Source of the DNA: a bacterium
GTDB lineage: Bacteria > Sumerlaeota > Sumerlaeia > MVZB01
Length of the DNA: 40,851 nt
Direction of reading: 5' to 3'
Assembly: GCA_021372575.1 (NCBI GenBank)
Contig: JAJFUE010000003.1
Span: 1-40,851 of the forward strand
A program made the position numbers and the translations under genes. Below are positions 33,660 to 40,851 of the stretch, one piece after another. Position 1 is the first letter of the stretch. Every line of letters starts with the position of its first letter. The notes under the pieces were generated by a model, which worked only from the letters and a program-made list of their open reading frames with translations, did no database searches and had not been told where the DNA came from.

Positions 33660-34859
33660 ATGCTGCGTTACATGACATCGGGTGAGTCGCACGGGCCGCA
33701 ACTGACGGCGATCGTGAGCGGGTTGCCGGCGGGCCTGCCGGTGCGCGCCGCGGATATCGACCGCGATCTCCATCGCCGCCAGGGCGGCTACGGCCGCGGC
33801 GGGCGCATGGCGATCGAGCACGACGTTGTGCGCATCGTTTCCGGCGTGCGCCACGGTTTCGCCATGGGGAGCCCGATCACGCTCATCGTGGAAAACCGCG
33901 ACTGGAAAAGCTGGCAGGCGATCATGTCGGCGGAGCCGGTTGAAGATGTTGAGGGCAAGCGCGCCGTCACGCGCCCACGGCCCGGCCACGCCGACCTCGC
34001 CGGCATCCAAAAATTCGCCCACACCGACGCGCGCAACATCCTCGAGCGGGCGTCGGCGCGCGCCACCACGACGCAGGTTGCCGTCGGCGCGCTGTGCAAG
34101 GCGCTCCTTGCCGAGTTCGGCATCCGCGTCGGCTCGCACGTGACGGAACTCGGCCACATCAAGGTCAGCCCAGAGCTGATCGCGTCCCTGTCGCTCGACG
34201 AAATCGAGCGGCGCGTCGAAGCCAGCGAGCTGCGCGTCGCCGATCCGTCGCTCGAGGCCGAGATGAAGCGGCTCATCGACAGCGTCAAGGCCGATGGCGA
34301 CACGGTCGGCGGGGTGTTCGAAGTCATCGCCACCGGCGTCCCGTCCGGCCTCGGCAACGTCATGAACTGGGACGAGCGCCTCGACGGCCGCATCGGCCAG
34401 GCGTTCATGGCGCTTCAGGCGATCAAGGGCGTCGAAATCGGTCTTGGGTTCGAGGGGGCGCGCCGCCCCGGCAGCGAAGCCCACGATCCGATTCTCTACT
34501 CGGAGCATTCGGCCGATTGGCCCGAAGGCCACGGCCCGAGCGGCGGTTTTTACCGCAAGACCAATGGCGCCGGCGGCATCGAAGGCGGCATGAGCAACGG
34601 CGAGCCGATCGTCGTGCGCGCGGCGATGAAGCCGATCGCGACGCTCATGCGCTCGATCCAGTCGGTCGATTTCGCGACGCGCCAGCCGTTCGACGCCAGC
34701 AAGGAACGCAGCGACGTCTGCGCCGTCCCCGCGGCCGCCGTGATCGGCGAATCGCTTCTGGCGATCGTCCTGGCACAGGCATTTTTGGAGAAATTCGGCG
34801 CCGACAGCCTCGTTGAACTGAAACGAAATTATGAAGGCTATATCGAATCGCTCGGGTAG
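33660..34859 (+). CDS. aroC: Chorismate synthase
   Basis: Converts EPSP to chorismate, the last common step of aromatic amino acid synthesis; needs reduced FMN. The 399-residue protein has the N-terminal SGESHGPQL, the FMN/substrate block RRQGGYGRGGRM, RPRPGHADLAGI, and TDARNILERASARAT. The conserved SNGEPIVVRAAMKPIAT and the closing helix are in place. I chose ATG 33660, with AGGA eight bases upstream and family N-terminus at once; an earlier in-frame ATG at 33639 adds seven residues. The stop codon lies in GGGTAGGTCGGGTCTTCGAC, the start of the long repeat behind the gene. Confidence 0.96.
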   Translation: MLRYMTSGESHGPQLTAIVSGLPAGLPVRAADIDRDLHRRQGGYGRGGRMAIEHDVVRIVSGVRHGFAMGSPITLIVENRDWKSWQAIMSAEPVEDVEGKRAVTRPRPGHADLAGIQKFAHTDARNILERASARATTTQVAVGALCKALLAEFGIRVGSHVTELGHIKVSPELIASLSLDEIERRVEASELRVADPSLEAEMKRLIDSVKADGDTVGGVFEVIATGVPSGLGNVMNWDERLDGRIGQAFMALQAIKGVEIGLGFEGARRPGSEAHDPILYSEHSADWPEGHGPSGGFYRKTNGAGGIEGGMSNGEPIVVRAAMKPIATLMRSIQSVDFATRQPFDASKERSDVCAVPAAAVIGESLLAIVLAQAFLEKFGADSLVELKRNYEGYIESLG

Positions 34860-34877
34860 GTCGGGTCTTCGACCCGG

Positions 34878-35160
34878 TATGTGTTTAGCACGGCTAATTC
34901 GAATTTTTGCGCTGAAAGCGCAAGAGAATTTAGCCTGGGGCGGAGCGCAGCGCAGCCCCAGGTTGTGAGTCGATAAAAACCGGAGCGCTGAAAGCGCGAA
35001 AGAAATCGATTTCTCTCGCGCCTTCAGCGCTCGCGACTGATTGGGATCGCTGTCCTGGGGCTGCGCTGCGCTCCGCCCCAGGCTTTATTCTTTCGCGCCT
35101 TCGGCGCTCAGGCGTTAACGCCTTTCAATTGGAATCGGCTTGCGCACGCTAAACACATAC
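34878..35160. repeat. Long nested palindrome (about 280 bp)
   Basis: Arms, outside in: GTATGTGTTTAGC (34878-34890) / GCTAAACACATAC (35148-35160). Then 29-base arms starting CCTGGGGCGGAGCGC (34934-34962) and their perfect complement (35054-35082). Then GAGCGCTGAAAGCGCGA...TCGCGCCTTCAGCGCTC around a centre near 35008. The element contains no open frame of note. The start of a related copy closes the window at 40627-40851. Confidence 0.92.
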
Positions 35161-35203
35161 TCGACCCGACTCCGGGTCAGTAGGTCGCTTCGGCTCGACA
35201 TGA

Positions 35204-35430
35204 ATGCAGTAGCCCGAGCGTCAGTGAGGGATAACCTTCTCAACTTTTTTCAGCAAAGTAAAAACAGGAGGAAACGGAGGAAACAGAGAATTTCTCCGTT
35301 CCCTCCGTTTTCTCCTGTTTAAAAAAAATCTCTGTTCTCCGTCTCTCTGTGTCTCTGTGGCAAAAAAATCTTTGAATCTGTTTTTACCGATCGTGCCGCG
35401 TGTCCCTCGCTCACGCTCGGGCTACTGCAT
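35204..35430. repeat. Second palindrome: GTAGCCCGAGCG arms around a GGAGGAAACGGAGG hairpin
   Basis: Outer arms: ATGCAGTAGCCCGAGCG (about 35204-35220) and CGCTCGGGCTACTGCAT (about 35414-35430), mutually complementary. Between them sits the 35264-35318 hairpin, ACAGGAGGAAACGGAGG...TCTCCTGT, plus a TCTCTGTGTCTCTGTGGC stretch. The hairpin is the same family as the inverted arms at 5263-5512, without cargo. Confidence 0.85.
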
Positions 35431-35443
35431 GGATGTCCTCGCT

Positions 35444-36406
<963 letters not shown>

Positions 36407-36496
36407 GGTGGGAATCCTCGCAGCACGACATCCAGGCACAATACCCGGCGCCTTAATGTAGCAAATTTCCCGAAAATATGAAGCAAGATTCGAAAT

Positions 36497-37900
36497 TTAC
36501 AGCGCATACGTGTGGATCGAGTCGATCGGTTGCGACGCGAGGTCCTTGATGGTTTTGTCGCGGAGCGATTGGCTCAACGCCTCGTTCGCGTGGCCCGGAT
36601 GGTGCGCGCCGTGGAGCCGGCCGTGGCGCACGAGCCGCAGCAGGTCGAGCATCGTGACGGCCTCCGGCGAGCGCACGAACACGAACGCCCCTTCCTCGGT
36701 CCGCTTGACCAGGCCGTTGTTTTCGAACAGGTCGAGCATTTCGCCGACCGGCTCCGACGGCAGCTTCAGTTCGTCGGCGAGTTCGCCGGTATCCATGGGG
36801 GCGCGGGTGCTGGCCACGTTGAGCATCGGCGCGGCCAGCACGGCCGCAAGCCGCAGGCCCAGCGTTTCGCGTTCGGCGGGGGTATCGGACCACGTCCGGC
36901 GGCGCCGCCGCCAATCGCGGATGTTCTGGTGCGCGTTACAGAACTCGACGCCCCACAGCACGATTGACCACGAGAACCAGATCCAGAACAGCAGGAACAG
37001 GACGATCCCGAACGAGCCGTAGATCGTGCGGTAGCGGTTGAGCGTCTGCGCGGCCATCGCGAAAAAGCCGAGTTGCAGCAGTTGGAACAGGATGCCCGAG
37101 ATGAGGCCGCTGATGATCGCCGAGCGCCAGCGCACGCGCGTGTTCGGCATGTAATGGAACAGGAAAATGAACGCCGCCCACGTGACGATGTACGGGATGT
37201 AACGGAGGAGCCATTCCTGCAGGGCGTTGAGTTGGGCGAACAGGCCGCTGAACGTGATAACCGTCTTGCCGGCCGCGCCCGACGTCGCGATGAGCATCAT
37301 CGTCAGGACCAGCAGCATGTTGATGTAATCGGCGATCTTGCGCGTGAGCGGCCGCGACTTGTGGACCGACCACACGTCGTTCATCACCTGTTCGACGCGC
37401 GACATCAGCGACATCGCCGCCAGCAGCAGGCCGATGGTCGCCGTCAGTCCGAGCTTGCTGAAATCGGTCTTGTTCACGATGTCGAACACGCGCTCGATGA
37501 TGCCGTCGATGGCCTGCTGCGCCGGCAGTTCCGCGCCGGCCGCCGCGAGCATGTTATCGACGACGTGCGTGACGGCCTTCTGCGCGCGGTCGAACACGGC
37601 GAACGCCTTGAGCAACGACATCACGATCGCAAGAATCGGCACGAGCGTCAGGATGGACGTATAGGTCAGGGCGCTGGCCTTGGTCATGCTGTCGTGCTCG
37701 CGGAAGCCGCGGATCGAGCTGTCGAGGATTTGCAGGTAGCGCTTGACGCAGGCCTTGAAGCCGCGCGTCTCGTCGGTCGCGCTCCAGATGCGCCCTTCCA
37801 GCCACTCGAGCCACTGGGGCGGGCTTTTCAGCGCGTCCCAAAGATTGCGCGCGCGCCGGCTGATGCTGTTGGTTGGCCGTTCCATCGCTCCTCGTTTCAT
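36497..37900 (-). CDS. YihY/BrkB-family membrane protein with C-terminal winged-helix domain
   Basis: A 467-residue protein with six membrane segments in the YihY/BrkB (formerly called RNase BN) domain, about residues 85-330: ALTYTSILTLVPILAIVMSL, LGLTATIGLLLAAMSLM, then NTRVRWRSAIISGLISGILF and FGIVLFLLFWIWFSWSIVLW. The roughly 120-residue C-terminal extension (about 340-467) looks like a winged-helix domain (LNVASTRAPMDTGELADELK, MLDLFENNGLVKRTEEGAF), a known variant architecture. Function of the family is not settled; a transporter or envelope role is likely. The frame begins at ATG 37900; an in-frame ATG at 37885 has GAGGAG just upstream and a perfect TATAAT lies 30 bases further, so the shorter form is credible. 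Confidence 0.85.
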   Translation of the reverse strand: MKRGAMERPTNSISRRARNLWDALKSPPQWLEWLEGRIWSATDETRGFKACVKRYLQILDSSIRGFREHDSMTKASALTYTSILTLVPILAIVMSLLKAFAVFDRAQKAVTHVVDNMLAAAGAELPAQQAIDGIIERVFDIVNKTDFSKLGLTATIGLLLAAMSLMSRVEQVMNDVWSVHKSRPLTRKIADYINMLLVLTMMLIATSGAAGKTVITFSGLFAQLNALQEWLLRYIPYIVTWAAFIFLFHYMPNTRVRWRSAIISGLISGILFQLLQLGFFAMAAQTLNRYRTIYGSFGIVLFLLFWIWFSWSIVLWGVEFCNAHQNIRDWRRRRRTWSDTPAERETLGLRLAAVLAAPMLNVASTRAPMDTGELADELKLPSEPVGEMLDLFENNGLVKRTEEGAFVFVRSPEAVTMLDLLRLVRHGRLHGAHHPGHANEALSQSLRDKTIKDLASQPIDSIHTYAL

Positions 37901-37914
37901 TGGCTATATGCCTG

Positions 37915-37920
37915 ATTATA
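37915..37920 (-). promoter_or_regulatory. Perfect -10 hexamer upstream of the BrkB-family gene
   Basis: Minus-strand TATAAT, with no good -35 at 16-18 bases (nearest CTCATT). The TSS would fall about eight bases before ATG 37900 or 23 before ATG 37885, the latter giving a usable leader with GAGGAG. Confidence 0.35.
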
Positions 37921-37953
37921 TAATGATTGGCAAATGAAATGAGCAGGGGCGCT

Positions 37954-38439
37954 TTATTGTGGGGGCTTATTGCGGCCGCCGAAATAACATTTGTATGCGT
38001 CTTCGTCCTCGATGAGCAGCACGGCCGAATACGCCGGCCAGAGAATCAATTTCAATAATGTCCATTCGGCGGTGCTTTTGGCGATGGAGCCCGGCGTTCC
38101 GTCTGAATCCAGCCTTGGGCGGACGGTCAAAGAATAAAACGGTATGAACGGATGTCGTAATTCAGGGCAGGTTTCATCCAACGGGTGCGGACTGGCCAGG
38201 TTGAATGCAACGAAGGGGTCCCAGGCTGTATCGGCCAGCACGATTGCCGCATCGATTAACGGGCCCGCAATGGCTCCCGCCTGAACCCAGCCATTATCTG
38301 ATTTCAGCATTTCCCACGTGGCGCTTTTCCGAAAACCGACGGTTTTATATCGGATCGGGCCAACCACGCATGATGAACAGCACAATGCGATCAACATGCA
38401 GGAGTTGATGAATACCAATCGATTCACTATTCGATTCAT
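37954..38439 (-). CDS. Small predicted lipoprotein, unknown function
   Basis: A 161-residue protein. Residues 1-24 form a signal with an odd Cys-rich end, LIALCCSSCVVG, where one of the cysteines could be lipidated, although none matches the canonical L-A/S-G/A-C lipobox exactly. The rest is a compact domain with many aromatic residues (AWDPFVAFNLASPHP, LRHPFIPFYSLTVRPRL) and a short hydrophobic segment (LLKLILWPAYSAVLLIED). I do not recognise the family. It lies downstream of the MBL-fold gene on the same strand but is separated from it by about 110 bases, and by some 50 bases from the BrkB-family gene. Confidence 0.65.
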   Translation of the reverse strand: MNRIVNRLVFINSCMLIALCCSSCVVGPIRYKTVGFRKSATWEMLKSDNGWVQAGAIAGPLIDAAIVLADTAWDPFVAFNLASPHPLDETCPELRHPFIPFYSLTVRPRLDSDGTPGSIAKSTAEWTLLKLILWPAYSAVLLIEDEDAYKCYFGGRNKPPQ

Positions 38440-38548
38440 GAATCCAAGCGTTCCCTGATTGCGTTCAATCGAAGAAAACTTTTCATCAAATGTCTTTATC
38501 TAAGGCCGTCTCCCGGCATTGCCGGGTATCGACGAGATGGCGTCGGAG

Positions 38549-39208
38549 TTATTCGTCAACCCTCTCGCCGGCCAGCATCTTCGCCACGATGTAATTGTTG
38601 TGGCGCTCGGCCGCGATCGTCGTCGTGGGGCCGTGGCCGGGATAGACGACCGTGTCGTCGGGCAGGGTCATGATTTTTTCGCGAATTGAATTGGCCAGCG
38701 TGTCGTAATTTGCGCCGGGCAGATCCCAGCGGCCGACGCCGCCCTCGAACAGCACGTCGCCGGCGATCAGGATGCCGGGCGCGTAAAGGGCGATCGAACC
38801 GGGGCAATGGCCCGGCGCGTCGATGACTTTGAAGGTGGTGTCGCCAAGTTCGACCGCGTCGCCGTCGCGGTAAAGCTGCGTGGCCTCGGCCGGGCTATAG
38901 TCGAGCATGACGCTCTGCGCGAGCTGCCGGCCGCGTTCGCCGAGCAGCGGAAGGGTGTCGGGATGCGCATAAACGGGGATCGCCGGGTATTGCGCGCGCA
39001 ATTCCGCGAGGCCGCCGACGTGATCGAAATGGCCGTGCGTGATCAGCACGATTTGCGGCGGGAGCTGCTCGAACTTGTCGCGCCACAGGTCGAGGATGCC
39101 GTACGTCGGATCGACAAGCGCCCACAGCCCGGTCGCCTCATCGACAAGCCGGTAGGTCATCGTCATCAGCGGCCCGCCGGCCCGCCCTTCAACAGTCAGC
39201 CTCGCCAT
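38549..39208 (-). CDS. MBL-fold metallo-hydrolase (glyoxalase II-like)
   Basis: A 219-residue zinc-dependent hydrolase. The metal motif THGHFDHVGG gives His58, His60, Asp62 and His63. Further ligands are His134 (DAPGHCPGS), Asp151 (LIAGDVLF) and His192 (VVYPGHGP). This is the glyoxalase II/GloB-like order, but the protein lacks the C-terminal substrate-binding domain of true glyoxalase II (usual length about 250), so its thioester substrate is open. I chose ATG 39208, with AGGGGG six bases upstream; an ATG at 39229 would add seven residues. Cytoplasmic, no signal peptide. No functional hint comes from its neighbours. Confidence 0.9.
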   Translation of the reverse strand: MARLTVEGRAGGPLMTMTYRLVDEATGLWALVDPTYGILDLWRDKFEQLPPQIVLITHGHFDHVGGLAELRAQYPAIPVYAHPDTLPLLGERGRQLAQSVMLDYSPAEATQLYRDGDAVELGDTTFKVIDAPGHCPGSIALYAPGILIAGDVLFEGGVGRWDLPGANYDTLANSIREKIMTLPDDTVVYPGHGPTTTIAAERHNNYIVAKMLAGERVDE

Positions 39209-39289
39209 GGCATCCCCCTTATCGTTCACATCGCGATCAAGTATGCCCGAAGCGATGGGTGATTGAAAGCATCGTGTGGTTGGGTGCCG

Positions 39290-39344
39290 TAGGTCTTATG
39301 GGTCTTATAGGTCTTATAGGTCCTACAGGTCCCATAAGACCTGT
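39290..39344 (+). repeat. 9-base array with inverted end (GGTCTTATA ... TATAAGACC type)
   Basis: AGGTCTTATG, GGTCTTATA, GGTCTTATA, GGTCCTACA, GGTCCCATAAGACC: a direct run whose last unit reverses. It sits in the leader of the membrane-protein gene at 39381 and is open in its frame, again encoding SYR. Confidence 0.8.
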
Positions 39345-39380
39345 TGCCCCCCACGCGAATTATTTTTAAGATATCGACCG

Positions 39381-40625
39381 ATGAACCGACGTCTCACAAA
39401 GCGTGATGCAATCTTTTATGCAGCGATCCTGCTGGTCGCGGGCGCGCTTTTCGTTGGCGGCGTGCTGGCCGGCCACCGGCTTCTCGTGCGCGGGTATCTG
39501 TGGCCGGCGAACATCCTGTTCGGCATGGACGCCGAGCGCAACATCCGCAACCTGACCGAGTCCGGTTTCAACGACCGCAGCAATGTGCATCCGTTTTTCA
39601 CGCTGATTTTCAAGCCGGTCGGGCGCGCGGTGATCCGCTGCGGCATCACGCCCGGAACGGCGGGCGTTGTCGTGAACGCCGCCGCCGGCGCGCTTGCGGT
39701 TCTGCTTTTTGCCCTTTACCTGCGCATGCGCGGGATCGCCCGCGCGGAAACGGTCGCGCTCGCGCTCCTGTTCGCCGCCTCGACGACGCTCGTCATCGAA
39801 TCCGCCGTTCCGACGACGTTCCTGTTCTCGCTCTTTGTCATCATCGCGACGCATCTGTTGCTCATCCATTCGTGGCGGCGGGAACGCGACGTGCTGCTTG
39901 AAATCTGGTGGCTCATCGCGGGCCTCGTCAATTACGGGGTGACCATCACGGCCGGGTTCCTCGCGTTTCTGGCCTACGGGTTTTCGCGCCGCGACCGGCG
40001 CGGGTGGCTCCATTCGTTTTTTTACGGCGCGGCGGTGTTCGGGCTGGGGCTCGTCCTGACGTTCATGGTCGGCAGCCTGATGAACATCACCGCCGAGCGC
40101 CAGTTCCTGTTCGGCTACAAAGGCCCCTACAATCCGTTCCTGGCGCTGATCCATACGTTGTCTTCGTTCCTGGCGTGGAACGTCGTCGCGCCGATCCCGC
40201 AGATCAGCGTCTCCGACATCGGAGTGCAACTGCTGACGTTCCAGTCGTGGCATTACACGCCGCTCGGCTGGCTGATGCTCTTGTTGTGGATCGCGCTATT
40301 CGCTTGTGGACTCTGGGCGGCGCTTGTCGATCGCGACGAATCGAGCCGGCGTTTCTCGGCGGCGCTGGCGGCCTCGCTCGGCTTTGCGATCTTGCTCCAC
40401 GTCTTTTATTACGTTGGGTTCGAAGGGAACTTTCAGTTCTCGGGCCAGTATCAGTTCTTCGTGATCGGCCTGCTGGCGCCGCTGGCGTGGCGCGCGTCGC
40501 AATGGCCGTCGCGCCGCCGCGCGTGGTTCCTGATTCTTCTGATCGCGTTTTCAATCTGCCTCGCCGCGCGGCATTACAACCTCATCTGGCACACGCCCGA
40601 CCTCGTCCCGTTGCCGGGTCAGTAG
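39381..40625 (+). CDS. Polytopic membrane protein, possible GT-C-like, unknown function
   Basis: A 414-residue membrane protein with roughly ten hydrophobic segments. After the first helix comes an extracytoplasmic loop, GMDAERNIRNLTESGFNDRS followed by NVHPFFTLIFKPVG, whose position and acidic content recall the catalytic loop of GT-C glycosyltransferases, though the DDAY or DTHPP signatures are absent. Later loops include YKGPYNPFLALIHTLSSFL and FEGNFQFSGQYQFFVIG. I cannot name the family. The ATG at 39381 begins at the first membrane helix; the frame is open upstream through the 9-base repeat, giving a SYRSYRSYR tract that I exclude. The closing LVPLPGQ and the TAG stop lie in the repeat word GGGTCAGTAGGTCGCTTCG, so the C-terminus may have been reshaped by repeat insertion. 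Confidence 0.75.
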   Translation: MNRRLTKRDAIFYAAILLVAGALFVGGVLAGHRLLVRGYLWPANILFGMDAERNIRNLTESGFNDRSNVHPFFTLIFKPVGRAVIRCGITPGTAGVVVNAAAGALAVLLFALYLRMRGIARAETVALALLFAASTTLVIESAVPTTFLFSLFVIIATHLLLIHSWRRERDVLLEIWWLIAGLVNYGVTITAGFLAFLAYGFSRRDRRGWLHSFFYGAAVFGLGLVLTFMVGSLMNITAERQFLFGYKGPYNPFLALIHTLSSFLAWNVVAPIPQISVSDIGVQLLTFQSWHYTPLGWLMLLLWIALFACGLWAALVDRDESSRRFSAALAASLGFAILLHVFYYVGFEGNFQFSGQYQFFVIGLLAPLAWRASQWPSRRRAWFLILLIAFSICLAARHYNLIWHTPDLVPLPGQ

Positions 40626-40851
40626 GTCGCTTCGAGCCGAAGCGTATGTGTTTAGCGCGTAGGTAATCGGTTGTTGCGAGCGCATGGTGCAAAGCGCGCG
40701 CTGAAAGCGTAACAAGAATATAGCCTGGGGCAAAGCGAAGCGACGCCCCAGGTCAGAATCGCATCACGTTAGGAAGCTCTGAAAGAGCGGAAGAAACCCG
40801 TGGTCCATTTCTTTCGCGCCTTCAGCGCTCTCGTTTTCTTGGGATCTTATC
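40618..40851. repeat. Partial second copy of the long palindrome, cut by the window edge
   Basis: Reads in order GTCAGTAGGTCGCTTCGAGC, TATGTGTTTAGC, GCGCTGAAAGCG, a CCTGGGGCAAAGCGAAGCG arm, then TTTCTTTCGCGCCTTCAGCG. This is the left half and centre of the element at 34878-35160, diverged in places. Two copies of the GAAGCG/CGCTTC word near 40628-40645 form a small hairpin. Confidence 0.85.

Larger units (their letters stand above)
34860..35443. other. 584-base non-coding spacer built of two adjacent palindromes
   Basis: No gene. It contains a small hairpin GGGTCTTCGACCC (34863-34875), a 280-bp palindrome (34878-35160), the CAGTAGGTCGCTTCGG word (35178), a second palindrome (35204-35430), and only a few bases before the nadA stop. 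Confidence 0.8.

Overview
The window is a high-G+C, gene-dense bacterial chromosome segment carrying 34 protein-coding genes, one of them a truncated remnant. I see no rRNA, tRNA, transposase, CRISPR array or prophage. Heptosyltransferase (WaaF-type) and WaaE-type glycosyltransferase genes point to a Gram-negative envelope with lipopolysaccharide. Twin DUF507 genes, a bacillithiol-type BshC, secreted polysaccharide-cleaving enzymes and an unusual load of intergenic repeats suggest an uncultured lineage near the PVC/Sumerlaeota/Hydrogenedentota part of the tree. The phylum is a guess and is not shown by the sequence.

Layout. 1-5.3 kb: a GT-C membrane glycosyltransferase, an FHA-GAF signalling protein, then pyrE and thrC. 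5.3-7.9 kb: a repeat-bracketed antitoxin-like remnant, acpS and two tandem paralogous membrane proteins of unknown function. 7.9-14.7 kb (all minus): three GT-B glycosyltransferases leading into a large multi-PAS histidine kinase. 14.8-19.8 kb (minus): two 93-residue DUF507 proteins, a secreted heparinase II/III-like lyase and a DEAD-box RNA helicase. 19.9-21.9 kb (minus): an accessory-looking block of one unknown 427-residue protein plus a DUF4160/DUF2442 pair. 21.9-23.3 kb: an NtrC-type sigma-54 activator. 23.5-31 kb: bshC, a secreted beta-helix protein, dus, a short GT-C protein, waaF and a waaE-like gene. 31-40.6 kb: PLP-homeostasis protein, an unknown anchored protein, aroC, nadA, a BrkB/YihY protein with a winged-helix tail, a small lipoprotein, an MBL-fold hydrolase and another polytopic membrane protein.

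Functional themes are core biosynthesis (pyrE, thrC, aroC, nadA, acpS), envelope glycan assembly (six glycosyltransferases with clear family motifs plus a related membrane protein), extracellular glycan cleavage, and signalling (FHA-GAF, PAS kinase, NtrC regulator).

The most distinctive content is between the genes. Many spacers hold a short-period array: 7-base arrays of differing sequence at seven loci, a 6-base GATTAC/GAGCAC family, a 9-base GGTCCTATA family, and several large symmetric palindromes. One palindrome spans about 280 bp behind aroC, and the start of a related one closes the window. Several genes end inside or directly against such an element, one heptad array occupies the acpS leader, and one 28-bp inverted repeat (27 of 28 matching) encloses a truncated antitoxin-like gene while a close relative of it elsewhere is empty. 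I regard this repeat ecology as the best candidate for something undescribed here.
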